Assembly: GCA_964403795.1 (NCBI GenBank)
Contig: CAYOHP010000008.1
Span: 1-64,000, forward strand
Reading direction: 5' to 3'
Source: CAYOHP01 sp964403795 [NCBI: uncultured bacterium]
GTDB lineage: Bacteria > Muiribacteriota > UBA6191 > CAZXTJ01
Length of the DNA: 64,000 nucleotides
Program-made: the position numbers and the translations under genes
Shown here: one piece after another, positions 7,680-17,447 of the stretch
How positions within the stretch are numbered: the stretch's first letter is position 1
Layout: every line of letters starts with the position of its first letter
The notes under the pieces: model-generated
The model's database searches: none
Seen by the model: the letters and a program-made list of their open reading frames with translations, nothing else
Told to the model about the DNA's origin: nothing

Positions 7680-9773
7680 TTGCGCCCCCCCGCACTCCCG
7701 CCTCGATACCGGATCGTCGGGCACCTGGGTGCCGGCGGCTTCGGCGCCGTGTTCCGGGCCGAGGATCAGGTGCTCGGGCGGGAGGTGGCGATCAAGATCC
7801 TGGGAATCTCCCAGGACCCGGCCGTGCGGGCCCGGTTCGAGCGCGAGGCGAGGGTCCTGGCCCGGATCGAGCACCCCCACATCCTCCGGGTCTACGACTT
7901 CGGGATCTCGGAGGAAGGCCCCTACCTGGTGACCGAGCTGCTCGAAGGGCCCGATCTGCGCCGCAGCCGGCCTGCGGAACCCTTGCCGGTCATGCTGGCG
8001 ATCGCCGAAGGGCTCCAGGCCCTGCACGAGGCTGACCTGCTCCACCGGGACGTGAAGCCCTCGAACATCATCGTCACGCCCCAGGGTCGGGCCGTGCTCC
8101 TCGATCTCGGTCTGGCGACCGGGGCAGGGATGCCGGAACTGACCGGGACCGGGCTGGTGGTCGGGACCCCCGCCTACATGGCCCCCGAACTCTTCGAGGG
8201 CCGGGCCGCGGGACGGGCCAGCGACTGGTTCGCCTGGGGCATGAGCCTGGACCAGCTCTACGACGGCCAACGCCCCGCCGAGGTGGCCCGGGTGGTGAGG
8301 GCCTGCCTCGCCAGCGATCCCCGGGATCGGCCCTCCGGACTGACGGCGATCCGCAGGCTGGTCGAGGGGGAGGCCACGCTCGAAGAGGCGAACGCAGGCC
8401 TAGGAGGCCATGCCGGGGCCGGAGGGGATCGGATCGGGCAGTGGGCTCCGGCCCCCGGGGAGACAACCCTGGCGCGGGCCGCATCCCGCAGCCGGAGAGC
8501 CGGGATCCTGGCGGGCTTCGCCGGGATGCTCGGACTGGGAATCCTCCTGACCCGGACCGGGTTCCGCGGCGGATCGATGGAGTCCGGGCCTCCCGAGCCG
8601 GTCCCCGTCGTCGCCGTGGATACCGGTCCGGCCGCCCTGGGACCGGGCTTTCCGGCACGGCTCGAGGCCGAGTGGGAATCGGTGCTCCACCTGGGGGTCC
8701 GGATCGAAGGACCGCGGGGCGAGGAGGACCTGGGTTTCGGCGAAGCCGCCGAGCGGCGAGGAGTGGCGGTCCTGGACCGGCTTCCCGTCCATCTCTCGGC
8801 CCTGCGATGGCTGGCCGAGGGCGGCTCCCGCTCGCGGCTCGCGACCGCCGAGATCGAGGCCCTGGAAGCCCAGGACCGGGCCCTCGGGGAACTCGACCTG
8901 CCACCGGCCTTCGGACCCTTCCTCGACCCGGATCTGGATCCCTCCGGGGCACCCGGCCTCCCCGATCCTCCTGCGGGCGACACCGGCCCGCCTGGCGCGC
9001 TCCCGGCGGAGGCCAGGCTCACGAACCTCCCCTCGGGAGCGCTCGGACCGGAGGGCGAGCCGTGGACGACCCTCGCCCTCCGGCACCTGGCGGCCGCGGC
9101 CGCCGAACGGGAACGGGTGCTGCGGGAACTTCCCGGGCTCGCCGGAGCCAGTCCTGCCACCCTGCTGGCCGAGAATCCGGAGCGACCGGGAGAATCCCAG
9201 ATGATCCGGGCCCTGGCGGACCCTTCGTCACGGCCACGCGCACTCGGCCTGTCGGCGAAGGGCCGGGAGGCGGCCCGGCGCTACCTGATGACCGCCCGGA
9301 GGGCCCTGGATGCGGCCCGCTCCCCCCACCAGGCCCGAGCCGCAGGCACTTTCCGGGCCGGCTTCGAGACCGTCTCGCTCTTCCTGCTCGGCCCCATGGT
9401 CACGGCCTCCCGGGACCGTCTGTTCGCCGGGCCACCCGACTCCGCGGCCGCCGCCACCTTCGAGGCCGAAGTGCTGAAGCAGATGCGGATCCTCCGGGGC
9501 CGCTCGCTCCAGCCGGAGGGCCCGCTGGAGGAGGACGAACTGGCGAGCCGACAGCGGGCCTGGCAGGCAGCCTCCCGCAGCGGGGAGCCGGGTCTGGCGG
9601 CCGAGAACCTGGTAGCCCTGGTCATCCGGCTCGACGCCGCCGGGAAGGGAGACGAGGTAGCGGCCCTGTGGAAGGCCCACGGAAAGCTCGCCGAGGGCTA
9701 CCGCGGGTTGCAGCGCCGGGCGCTGGAGAAGGCGCTCGGGCGGCTGGTGGCGAGCGGAGGCAGGGACGGATAG
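7680..9773 (+). CDS. Membrane-anchored Ser/Thr protein kinase with large extracytoplasmic region
   Basis: 697 residues from TTG 7680. Kinase core is about 10-232: Gly loop LGAGGFGAVF, ATP lysine K39, catalytic HRDVKPSN (D124), metal-binding D142 in DLG rather than DFG, and APE-like YMAPELF. The C-lobe is short. One TM helix (about 275-293) leads to a 400-residue extracytoplasmic helical region with no family I recognise. Such kinases phosphorylate Thr/Ser residues read by FHA domains, and the convergent neighbour (9793-11085) is an FHA-sigma54 activator, a plausible substrate. The start is uncertain: no ribosome site is seen before TTG, but earlier in-frame starts are lacking. Confidence 0.85.
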   Translation: MRPPALPPRYRIVGHLGAGGFGAVFRAEDQVLGREVAIKILGISQDPAVRARFEREARVLARIEHPHILRVYDFGISEEGPYLVTELLEGPDLRRSRPAEPLPVMLAIAEGLQALHEADLLHRDVKPSNIIVTPQGRAVLLDLGLATGAGMPELTGTGLVVGTPAYMAPELFEGRAAGRASDWFAWGMSLDQLYDGQRPAEVARVVRACLASDPRDRPSGLTAIRRLVEGEATLEEANAGLGGHAGAGGDRIGQWAPAPGETTLARAASRSRRAGILAGFAGMLGLGILLTRTGFRGGSMESGPPEPVPVVAVDTGPAALGPGFPARLEAEWESVLHLGVRIEGPRGEEDLGFGEAAERRGVAVLDRLPVHLSALRWLAEGGSRSRLATAEIEALEAQDRALGELDLPPAFGPFLDPDLDPSGAPGLPDPPAGDTGPPGALPAEARLTNLPSGALGPEGEPWTTLALRHLAAAAAERERVLRELPGLAGASPATLLAENPERPGESQMIRALADPSSRPRALGLSAKGREAARRYLMTARRALDAARSPHQARAAGTFRAGFETVSLFLLGPMVTASRDRLFAGPPDSAAAATFEAEVLKQMRILRGRSLQPEGPLEEDELASRQRAWQAASRSGEPGLAAENLVALVIRLDAAGKGDEVAALWKAHGKLAEGYRGLQRRALEKALGRLVASGGRDG

Positions 9774-9792
9774 GCGGCCGCTCGGGTCGCGG

Positions 9793-11085
<1,293 letters not shown>

Positions 11086-11093
11086 CTCGAGCC

Positions 11094-11099
11094 ATCGTA
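11094..11099 (-). promoter_or_regulatory. -10 box for leaderless FHA-activator transcript
   Basis: Minus-strand TACGAT preceded by CGGC, 8 nt before ATG 11085, with no Shine-Dalgarno sequence between. It lies inside the 40-nt gap behind the P450 pseudogene. Confidence 0.42.
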
Positions 11100-11125
11100 G
11101 CCGGACGGCCTCCTCTACCAGGTCC

Positions 11126-12309
11126 TCACATGTCGTCGACGTCGACCCGGTGGAGCTTGACCCGGATCGGGTAGCGAGGCCGGAGCGTCACCTGGGGGAG
11201 AGGCTCGATCGGGTGGCCCGGCACCAGCTCCGGGCGGAATCCCCTGGCCAGGGTCGCCAGCGCCACCAGAGCTTCGTGCATGGCGAAGGCCGCGCCCACG
11301 CACTGGCGGCCCCCGGCGCCGAAGGGGAAGAAGGCGTACTTGGGCAGCCGGCTGCGCGCCTCGCCGAGGAATCGCTCGGGGTCGAAGCCCTACCCAGGTC
11401 CCCTGCCGCGACCCGCCGGTCGGCGAGCACCTCGCGAAGCTCCCTGCGCATCCGCCGGGCCACGGCCGGAACCCGCGCCAGGAGCACCCAGGTCCAGGCC
11501 AGCAGGTTGGCGGTGGTCTCGTGTCCGGCCACGAAGAGGGTGGCCACCTCGTCGCGGACCTGGGCGGGATCCATGGATGCGCCCGTCTCGGGGTCGCGGG
11601 CCGAGAGCAGGAGCGAGAGCAGGTCGGCGCGAACCCCGGGCGCGCCGAGGCGAGCCTCGACCAGCGACCCCACCACCCGGTCGATCTGGCGCACGGCCGC
11701 CTTCGCCCGGAGGTTGGCCGGAGTGGGGATCCAGAGCGGTGTCCGGAGCGGGGAGTAGGTCTGCTCCCTCGCCCAGGCCAGGGCGATCGCCACCGAATCC
11801 CCCATGCGCTCGGCTTCCGGGGCGAGATCCGCTCCCAGCAAGGTGGTGCCGACGATCCGCAGCGCCAGCCGCGTCATGTCGGCGGACAGGTCGATCGTCG
11901 CCCCTCTCCTCGCCAGCTCCTCCCACTGGTCCAAGGTGGTCCGACACTCGACCTCCATGGCGTCGACGAATCCGGCGACCCGCTCGGGCGCGAACAGCGG
12001 CTCGATGGTTCGGCGCTGGCGCTTCCACAGCGCCCCCTCGCTGGTGACCAACCCCTGGCCGAGGAGCGCGGAGAGATTACGGAACCCCGGGGTTCCCTTG
12101 CTGAAGCGGCGCGCCTCCGAGATCAAGACGTGGTGCACGTGCTCGGCGCGGGAGAGCAGGTAGGCGGGCACGCGGCCGTAGGCGAAGCGCGCCACCGGGC
12201 CGTGCTCGCGCGCCAGGCCGAGGAAGAAGCCCAGCAGGTCCCGGGCCAGCTCCGGGAGCTGTCCCAGCAACGGACGCGGGCGAGGGCCGGGAGCCTGACG
12301 CGGCGGCAT
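11126..12309 (-). pseudogene. Cytochrome P450, internal deletion plus frameshift
   Basis: The N-terminal two thirds read as a bacterial class P450: helix C motif LWKRQRRTIEPLF and I-helix oxygen-binding AGHETTANLLAW. After AAGDLGR near 11386 the frame shifts; the remaining sequence continues in another frame as GFDPERFLGEA, the heme-cysteine loop FPFGAGGRQCVG and a proper C-terminus stopping at 11126. The stretch expected between these parts, including the K-helix ExxR pair and about 50 residues, is absent. Intact P450s are mono-oxygenases needing ExxR and the heme Cys in one chain, so this copy should be inactive unless the gap is an assembly error. Substrate unknown. Confidence 0.85.
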
Positions 12310-12499
12310 GGAGACGGCGGAGTCCGATCGGTGGCGGGTCCACGGTACCCGCTGGGTCTCGGCCTCGCCAGCGAGGGTCCACGCCTCGCGGCTCCCCCCG
12401 GCAGAGCCAGGGGCGCGTTGGATGCCGCTGGATGAGCCCGTGTGGCCGGACGGGGCGAGTCGGGATCGCCACCCGCTCCGTCCGGCTCGGCGGGAGGGA

Positions 12500-13024
12500 T
12501 CAGCCGGCCCCGTTCAGGCGCTCGAGGAAGCACTCGTCGCGGTAGCAGCGGAAGCGGAGGATCAGGGTGAACTCGTCCTCGGTATGGATCAGGACGTCGA
12601 AGGTCCCGTCGGGCGAGAGCTCGAGGGTGTTCTCGTCGATCCGCATGGCGACGGGCCAGACGCGGTCGTCGAAGATCCGAGCGAAGTGTTCGACGAAGGC
12701 GGCCCGGGGCAGGGCCCGCGGGAAATCGGGACCGAGCAGCTCTCCGGCATCGGGCAGGGGAAACCGGGTGAGGCCAGCCATGGCCTCGCCATTCTGCTCC
12801 CCGATCCACTTGCGGGCATTGCGCCAGGTGTTGTGCATGCCCCACACGCCGCCGTCCCCGGGGTGCGGTTCGGCGGAGAGCCGGGTGTAGGCCTGGCGCT
12901 CGGAGGCGGTCTCGGCGTGCTGGGCCCGGAACAGGGACATCCGGCGGGCGGATTCCTCGGCGGGCGATGGGGATCGGAGGAGGGTCGAGGCAAGGAAGAA
13001 GGCGAGCATCAGGGATCGACGCAT
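12500..13024 (-). CDS. Secreted protein of unknown function
   Basis: 174 residues. Residues 1-22 are a signal peptide. The mature part resembles a small alpha+beta domain: a helical start with a Trp/Asn/Arg-rich stretch (WGMHNTWRNARKWIGEQNGE), then strands ending in LILRFRCYRDECFLERLN with two cysteines that could pair. No family recognised. The kinase gene at 13245-14552 lies upstream in the same direction, separated by a 220-nt gap that holds a perfect hairpin (13061-13080), so it is probably a separate transcript. Confidence 0.68.
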   Translation of the reverse strand: MRRSLMLAFFLASTLLRSPSPAEESARRMSLFRAQHAETASERQAYTRLSAEPHPGDGGVWGMHNTWRNARKWIGEQNGEAMAGLTRFPLPDAGELLGPDFPRALPRAAFVEHFARIFDDRVWPVAMRIDENTLELSPDGTFDVLIHTEDEFTLILRFRCYRDECFLERLNGAG

Positions 13025-13060
13025 GGCGGGGAACGCTCCAGTTCAGGATGGATGGATGTG

Positions 13061-13080
13061 CGGACCGGCGATCCGGTCCG
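13061..13080. repeat. Perfect inverted repeat (8-bp stem, 4-nt loop)
   Basis: CGGACCGG-CGAT-CCGGTCCG. It sits 37 nt upstream of the start codon at 13024 and 165 nt beyond the stop of the kinase gene. There is no T-run after it in either direction, so it could be an operator or a processing hairpin rather than a simple terminator. Confidence 0.5.
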
Positions 13081-13244
13081 TGATCCCGCACCTCAAGGTC
13101 GGTGCCAGATCGGGACCGCGGGATCTCCGGAGTCCTGAGATCGGCTCCTGACGCTCCTTTGGAGGTCGGGCCCCGGATGCGGGGACGAGGGCCCGCGTCG
13201 GTACGGGCGCGTCCGGTTCTGTCCGGGGCCGTCTCGGTCGGGGC

Positions 13245-14552
13245 TCAGGGAGAGAGACGCGCTGCCTCTTCGACGAGAGCGACGGCCTCGGAGGATCCGG
13301 GGACCACCGGTCGGCGGGCCAGGAGCGATGCGAAGCGCGGGACCCCGCCCCTGGCCAGGACCGCCGCATCGTGGCGTGCCAGCCTGGCCCGCACCACCTC
13401 GGGCAATCCCGCGGGATCGTGGCCGCGGGCCAGCCATCTGAGGGCGAGCGCCACGCCCGGTCGATCGGGACGCCCGGCGTCGAGGGCAGCGAGTTCGGCA
13501 GCCAGGGCCGGCTCAAGGGTCGCCAGCAAGGAGGGGAGGTCGAACACGGGGCTGGGCGAGACCGTGCCGGTTCCGGCCGGGTCCCGGGTCGGGCTCCGCC
13601 GCACTCCCGGTCCGCGCGCGCTGTAGGCGAGCAGCGCGACCGCGAGTGCCGCCACCCCGGCCGCGACCTGGGCCGGACGGAGGCCCGACGCATGGCTCCC
13701 GCTTCCCTTCGGGTCGCTCCGGTGCCCGATGCCGGGGCGAGCGGCCAGGGCCAGGCTCACGGTCACGCTGCCGCTGGGCGCGGTCGGATCCGCGGCCAGG
13801 GCCCGGCACACCGAAGCGGCATCGGGACGGCGGGCCGGATCGGCCTCGAGCAGACGGCGGACCAGGGCGTCGAGATCGGCGGTGAAGCCCGGAGGCCTGC
13901 CCCGGTGGGCCATCAGCACATCGCGGCTGCCCACCACCGGCCGTCCTCCCCCCGCGGCTTCCAGCAGCACGACTCCGAGCGAGAACAGATCGGAGGCGGC
14001 GGTCGCCGGCGCCCCGCCCCGCACCTCGGGTGCCATGTAGGCGAGGCTCCCGACCACCTTTCCATGGGTGGTGAGCGGGTCGTCGGTCTCGGCCCGGACC
14101 AGGCCCAGGTCGCCGAGCACCGCCGCGCCCTCGCCGTCGAGGAAGACGTTGGCGCACTTCACGTCCCGGTGCACCACGCCTTCCCGGTGGAGCGCCTCCA
14201 GGGCGCCAGCTACCCGGAGCCCGAGCGACCGGACCTGGCGGGGATCGAGGGCACCCTCGGCGAGCCGGTGCGCCAGGTCGCCGCCGGGCAGGAGCGGGAA
14301 GACCAGGTAGGGGATCGGGGCGTCCAGGTCGGCCTCGATCAGCTCGATCAGGGCCGGGTGGCGGATCCTCCGGAGGGCGGAGACCTCCCGGGCGAGGCGG
14401 GCCCGCACCATGCCCGGATCGAGCTTGCCGGGATCGAGCAGCTTGACCGCCACGGTGCGGCCGTCGGGAGCAGTGGCCCGGTGGACCCGACCCGAGCTGC
14501 CGGCCCCGAGCAGTTCGCCGAGCGCGTATCCGGGGACCTGGGGCGTCGCCAT
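13245..14552 (-). CDS. Membrane-anchored Ser/Thr protein kinase
   Basis: 435 residues. Kinase domain about 9-265: Gly loop LGAGSSGRVH, K37, catalytic HRDVKCAN (D130), D148 in DLG instead of DFG, YMAPEV, and ASDLFSLGVVLLE of subdomain IX. A basic linker, one TM helix near 300-318 and a short Ala/Leu/Arg-rich extracytoplasmic tail follow. ATG 14552 is chosen because the kinase domain begins directly after it and a TACGCT box lies 8 nt upstream; there is no ribosome site. It diverges from the lipoprotein gene controlled by the sigma-54 promoter at 14688. Confidence 0.9.
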   Translation of the reverse strand: MATPQVPGYALGELLGAGSSGRVHRATAPDGRTVAVKLLDPGKLDPGMVRARLAREVSALRRIRHPALIELIEADLDAPIPYLVFPLLPGGDLAHRLAEGALDPRQVRSLGLRVAGALEALHREGVVHRDVKCANVFLDGEGAAVLGDLGLVRAETDDPLTTHGKVVGSLAYMAPEVRGGAPATAASDLFSLGVVLLEAAGGGRPVVGSRDVLMAHRGRPPGFTADLDALVRRLLEADPARRPDAASVCRALAADPTAPSGSVTVSLALAARPGIGHRSDPKGSGSHASGLRPAQVAAGVAALAVALLAYSARGPGVRRSPTRDPAGTGTVSPSPVFDLPSLLATLEPALAAELAALDAGRPDRPGVALALRWLARGHDPAGLPEVVRARLARHDAAVLARGGVPRFASLLARRPVVPGSSEAVALVEEAARLSP

Positions 14553-14560
14553 GCGGACCG

Positions 14561-14566
14561 AGCGTA
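14561..14566 (-). promoter_or_regulatory. -10 box for leaderless kinase transcript
   Basis: Minus-strand TACGCT preceded by CGGG, 8 nt before ATG 14552, with no Shine-Dalgarno sequence between. Confidence 0.42.
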
Positions 14567-14687
14567 CCCGGGTGACGGCCCGGACCCGTGTCCGGGATCG
14601 TCCGGGAACGTCGGATCCAGGGTCTCCCAGGTCCCGAAGCGCCCGGGACGGGGTGCGGAAACTCGCATCCCTGGCCGCTCTCGACCA

Positions 14688-14703
14688 TGGCACGAGGCCT
14701 GCT
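14688..14703 (+). promoter_or_regulatory. Sigma-54 (-24/-12) promoter
   Basis: TGGCACG-AGGC-CTGCT against the consensus TGGCACG-N4-TTGCW: one mismatch, with the invariant GG (14689-14690) and GC (14701-14702) exactly 10 nt apart. Transcription would start near 14714, leaving AAGGAGG before ATG 14732. It is the only match of this quality I found in an intergenic position, and the window encodes a sigma-54 activator at 9793-11085. Confidence 0.65.
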
Positions 14704-14731
14704 TTGGGGGAAGGCGGCAAGGAGGCCCCCG

Positions 14732-15190
14732 ATGAGCGAAGGAACGAAGGCCCGCCGGCAGCGGGCTCTGATCTTGGGACTGGTGCTGGCGGCGAGCGGA
14801 CTCACCACCGGGTGCATGCCCGGCACCTCGGCGGTCGGCGGCGGATTCCCGAACACGGGCGCTCAGGGACAGTCGCCGGGGATCGACCCGTTGAACATGA
14901 CGAAGGCATCGCAAGACGTGACCAAGGTGGACAAGGTCCTGGATGATGGCAACCCTGCCAACAAGACCCAGGGTGACCTCCTGGACCAGAATGTCGTCAA
15001 GGCCCAGGACTCGGCGGTCCCGGACTACTCGAAGCTGACGACCGAGAACTTCCTCGACCCCATGCACCAGCAGATGACGCAGGAGACCGGTCTACCCAAG
15101 GCCGACACGAAGAAGTCCATTTTCAACCAGCCGGTCGTCGGCGAGAACCCGATCGGCCTGAGCGCGGTCGAAGGGGACGGAGCGGGATGA
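14732..15190 (+). CDS. Lipoprotein of unknown function
   Basis: 152 residues. ATG 14732 follows AAGGAGG. A basic start, a short hydrophobic core and the lipobox LTTGC mark a lipoprotein signal; the mature part is polar, Asp/Lys/Asn-rich and probably extended (THE repeated pattern D-V-T-K-V-D-K-V-L-D-D is amphipathic). No family recognised. Another short lipoprotein with the same LTTGC lipobox is encoded at 58335-58667. Expression should depend on sigma-54 through the promoter at 14688-14703. The ABC transporter genes follow 43 nt downstream but have their own probable promoter. Confidence 0.75.
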   Translation: MSEGTKARRQRALILGLVLAASGLTTGCMPGTSAVGGGFPNTGAQGQSPGIDPLNMTKASQDVTKVDKVLDDGNPANKTQGDLLDQNVVKAQDSAVPDYSKLTTENFLDPMHQQMTQETGLPKADTKKSIFNQPVVGENPIGLSAVEGDGAG

Positions 15191-15221
15191 ACGACCTCGG
15201 CCCCCTCCGCTCCCGGTGCGC

Positions 15222-15227
15222 TACCCT
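15222..15227 (+). promoter_or_regulatory. -10 box for leaderless ABC transporter transcript
   Basis: TACCCT preceded by GCGC, 6 nt before GTG 15234. The alternative start GTG 15216 lies upstream of this box. Confidence 0.38.
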
Positions 15228-15233
15228 GACCGA

Positions 15234-16202
15234 GTGCGCATCGACGTCGAGCGGGCCGGGTTCGAGGCCGACGGCACCCCCATCGTCCACCCCCTCTCCT
15301 TCGGGCTCCGGACCGGGGAGTGCGTCGGCCTCCTCGGCCCCAGCGGGGCCGGGAAGTCGACCGTCCTCAAGATGCTCAATGGGTACCAGCCGGCCACCGA
15401 GGGAACGGTGCGTTACGCCGGCAGGACCCTCGCCGAGGACCGGGAGAAGCTGAAGCGGGAGCTCGGCTACGTGCCCCAGGACGACGTGGTGCACGCCTCG
15501 CTCACGCCCTGGAACGAGCTCTGGTACGCCGGCCTGCTCCGCGACCCGGGAGTCGACGAGGACGAGATGGAGAAGCGGGTGGGCAAGGTGCTCGCCCAGC
15601 TCGGCCTCGACGAAGTGGCGAACACCCGGATCGGCCGGCTCTCGGGGGGACAGCGCAAGCGGGTCTCGCTCGGCGTGGAACTCATGGCGAGCCCCACCGC
15701 GCTCTTCCTCGACGAGCCCACGGCCGGCCTCGACCCCGCCCTGGAAGCCCGCATGATGAAGCTCTTCCAGGAGCTGGCGCGCCAGGGCCGAACCGTTGCC
15801 GTGGTCACCCACCTGACCGAGAACCTGGCGCTCCTCGACCTGGTGCTCGTCATGGTGAAGGGGCGCCTCGCCTACCTGGGACCGTCCCGCGAGGTGGCGG
15901 GCTACTTCGGGGTCCGCGAGGTCCCCGAGATCTACCCACGCCTCGACAAGGACAGTCCCCAGGACTGGGCCCGGCGCTACGCCGCCAGCGAGTTCCACCG
16001 GCGCTACGTGACCGACCGGCTCGCCGAGCCCGTGGCGCTGCCGGCACCTGCGGACGCGTCCGGGGACGCGGCTCCCCGCCTTCCCCCTGCGGCTGCGAAG
16101 CCTGCGGCGGAGGGAAGGCCCGAACCGGCTCCCACCGCGCCCGGGGATGTGGAGGCCGAGTTCGAGGCCTTGATGCGGGAAGTGCGGGGCCAGGACCGGT
16201 GA
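15234..16202 (+). CDS. ABCG-type ABC transporter ATP-binding protein
   Basis: 322 residues from GTG 15234 (328 from GTG 15216). Walker A GPSGAGKST, Q-loop YVPQDD, signature LSGGQRKRVS and Walker B ALFLDEPTAGLDP are all present, in the ABCG/White order with the typical VVHASLTPWNELWYAG after the Q-loop. The C-terminal 60 residues are a Pro/Ala-rich linker ending in an acidic helix. It hydrolyses ATP to drive export, usually of lipids or hydrophobic compounds, with the permease encoded next; the stop overlaps that gene's GTG start (GTGA), so translation is coupled. Substrate unknown. Confidence 0.93.
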   Translation: MRIDVERAGFEADGTPIVHPLSFGLRTGECVGLLGPSGAGKSTVLKMLNGYQPATEGTVRYAGRTLAEDREKLKRELGYVPQDDVVHASLTPWNELWYAGLLRDPGVDEDEMEKRVGKVLAQLGLDEVANTRIGRLSGGQRKRVSLGVELMASPTALFLDEPTAGLDPALEARMMKLFQELARQGRTVAVVTHLTENLALLDLVLVMVKGRLAYLGPSREVAGYFGVREVPEIYPRLDKDSPQDWARRYAASEFHRRYVTDRLAEPVALPAPADASGDAAPRLPPAAAKPAAEGRPEPAPTAPGDVEAEFEALMREVRGQDR

Positions 16203-16942
16203 TCACGGTCGACCGCCGCCAGCTCGAAGTCCTGGCCGACCGCTACTTCTGGTCGCTGTTCGGGCGGCTGGGGTCGCTCGGGCTCTTCCTGGCCCAGGGC
16301 CCGCTGGTCGCCGCCATGATCGTGGCGGGCTGGAAGGGGCAGCGACCGGATGCCCGGCTGGAGCTCTTCCTGTGCATCACCGCGGTCTGGGTCGGCACCT
16401 TCAGCGCCTGCCGGGAGATCGCCGCCGAGCGGGCCATCTACCGGCGCGAGCGCATGGTGTTCCTGGGGATCCCGGAGTACGTACTCTCGAAGGCGGTGAT
16501 CCTCGGGGGGCTGGGTGCGATCCAGGCCGGGATCCTGCTCTGGATCGTCCACCAGGGCGTGGGGCTCGAGGGCAACCGGCTCATGCTCTTCGGGACGCTG
16601 TGGCTGGGGACCCTGGTCGGCACCGCCCTGGGCCTGGCGGTCTCGGCGATCGTGGGGGCGGCCGAGCAGGCGATCCCGCTGGCAGTGGTGGCGATCCTTC
16701 CCCAGCTGCTGTTCTCGCGGGCGTTCCTGCCGGCCGACGCACTGCGGGGCGGGGTGGCGACCGCCGAGAAGGCCATGCCGCTGCGCTGGGTCCACCAGCT
16801 CTACGGCGAGGTGGTGCGCCTGCCCAAGGACCCCAAGGTGTTCGACCTGCTGGTGGACGCGACGGCCTGCCTTGCCTGGATCGCGGTCTTCCTCGGACTC
16901 GCCTGCCTGGCGCTCTGGTCCAAGGACGAGGGCGGATCGTGA
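16199..16942 (+). CDS. ABC-2/ABCG-type transporter permease
   Basis: 247 residues with six hydrophobic segments. The first cytoplasmic helix and the sequence VWVGTFSACREIAAERAIYRRER are characteristic of ABCG membrane domains (connecting helix before the TM bundle). GTG 16199 overlaps the stop of the ATPase gene. The ATPase and membrane domain, one polypeptide in eukaryotic ABCG half transporters, are split here. It forms the export channel in the inner membrane. Confidence 0.87.
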   Translation: MITVDRRQLEVLADRYFWSLFGRLGSLGLFLAQGPLVAAMIVAGWKGQRPDARLELFLCITAVWVGTFSACREIAAERAIYRRERMVFLGIPEYVLSKAVILGGLGAIQAGILLWIVHQGVGLEGNRLMLFGTLWLGTLVGTALGLAVSAIVGAAEQAIPLAVVAILPQLLFSRAFLPADALRGGVATAEKAMPLRWVHQLYGEVVRLPKDPKVFDLLVDATACLAWIAVFLGLACLALWSKDEGGS

Positions 16943-16981
16943 GAGCGAGCCGGGGCGCGAGCGGTCGGGGCGGGTCCGGGG

Positions 16982-16987
16982 TACGGT
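16982..16987 (+). promoter_or_regulatory. -10 box for leaderless transcript of the small protein at 16995
   Basis: TACGGT preceded by GGGG, 7 nt before ATG 16995. There is no Shine-Dalgarno sequence. Confidence 0.4.
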
Positions 16988-16994
16988 AGCTACG

Positions 16995-17441
16995 ATGAAG
17001 AAGCTGATCGTGCTGGCCCTGGTGGTGCTCGGACTGCTCGCCTACGCGGGCTCGGACCGCTACGGGGTCTCGGTGCTCGGGGTGGACCTGGCCTTCGATC
17101 CGATCGGGCGCATGCTCGACAGGAAGAGCAAGGGCTTCCTCTCCGACATCCAGTTCAAGGCCTTCGAGCGGGCCGCCCAGTACCACGCCCCCGAGGACCG
17201 CTCGAAGCGGGACATCCCCAAGCTGATCGAGGACAAGTTCGCGGTCAAGCCCGAGGCCCTCGACATCCGCCACTTCGAGGTGCTCCGGGTCGACGTGTCG
17301 GAGGACGGTGCCCGGGCCAAGTCGCTCTGCCAGGCCAGCGTCAAGTTCCTGAACACCGACCAGCTGCGGGATTTCGAGCTGGTGCTCTACTGGAAGAAGG
17401 TGGGCGAGGAGTGGTGGCTCGACCTCCAGTCGTCGCTCTGA
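16995..17441 (+). CDS. Small exported or membrane-anchored protein
   Basis: 148 residues. A single N-terminal hydrophobic helix (residues 4-19) acts as signal or anchor. The remainder has a predicted helix around FKAFERAAQYHAPEDR and strands ending in YWKKVGEEWWLDLQSSL, the shape of a small NTF2/cystatin-like fold of the kind found in lipoprotein-like DUFs. I do not recognise the family. Genes on the other strand converge 6 nt beyond its stop. Confidence 0.72.
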   Translation: MKKLIVLALVVLGLLAYAGSDRYGVSVLGVDLAFDPIGRMLDRKSKGFLSDIQFKAFERAAQYHAPEDRSKRDIPKLIEDKFAVKPEALDIRHFEVLRVDVSEDGARAKSLCQASVKFLNTDQLRDFELVLYWKKVGEEWWLDLQSSL

Positions 17442-17447
17442 GGAACC

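Noticed and set aside
4647-8270. A 1207-codon minus-strand open frame
   Set aside because: Out of frame with the gene at 4736-6577 and antisense to the K+ channel and kinase; no domain visible.
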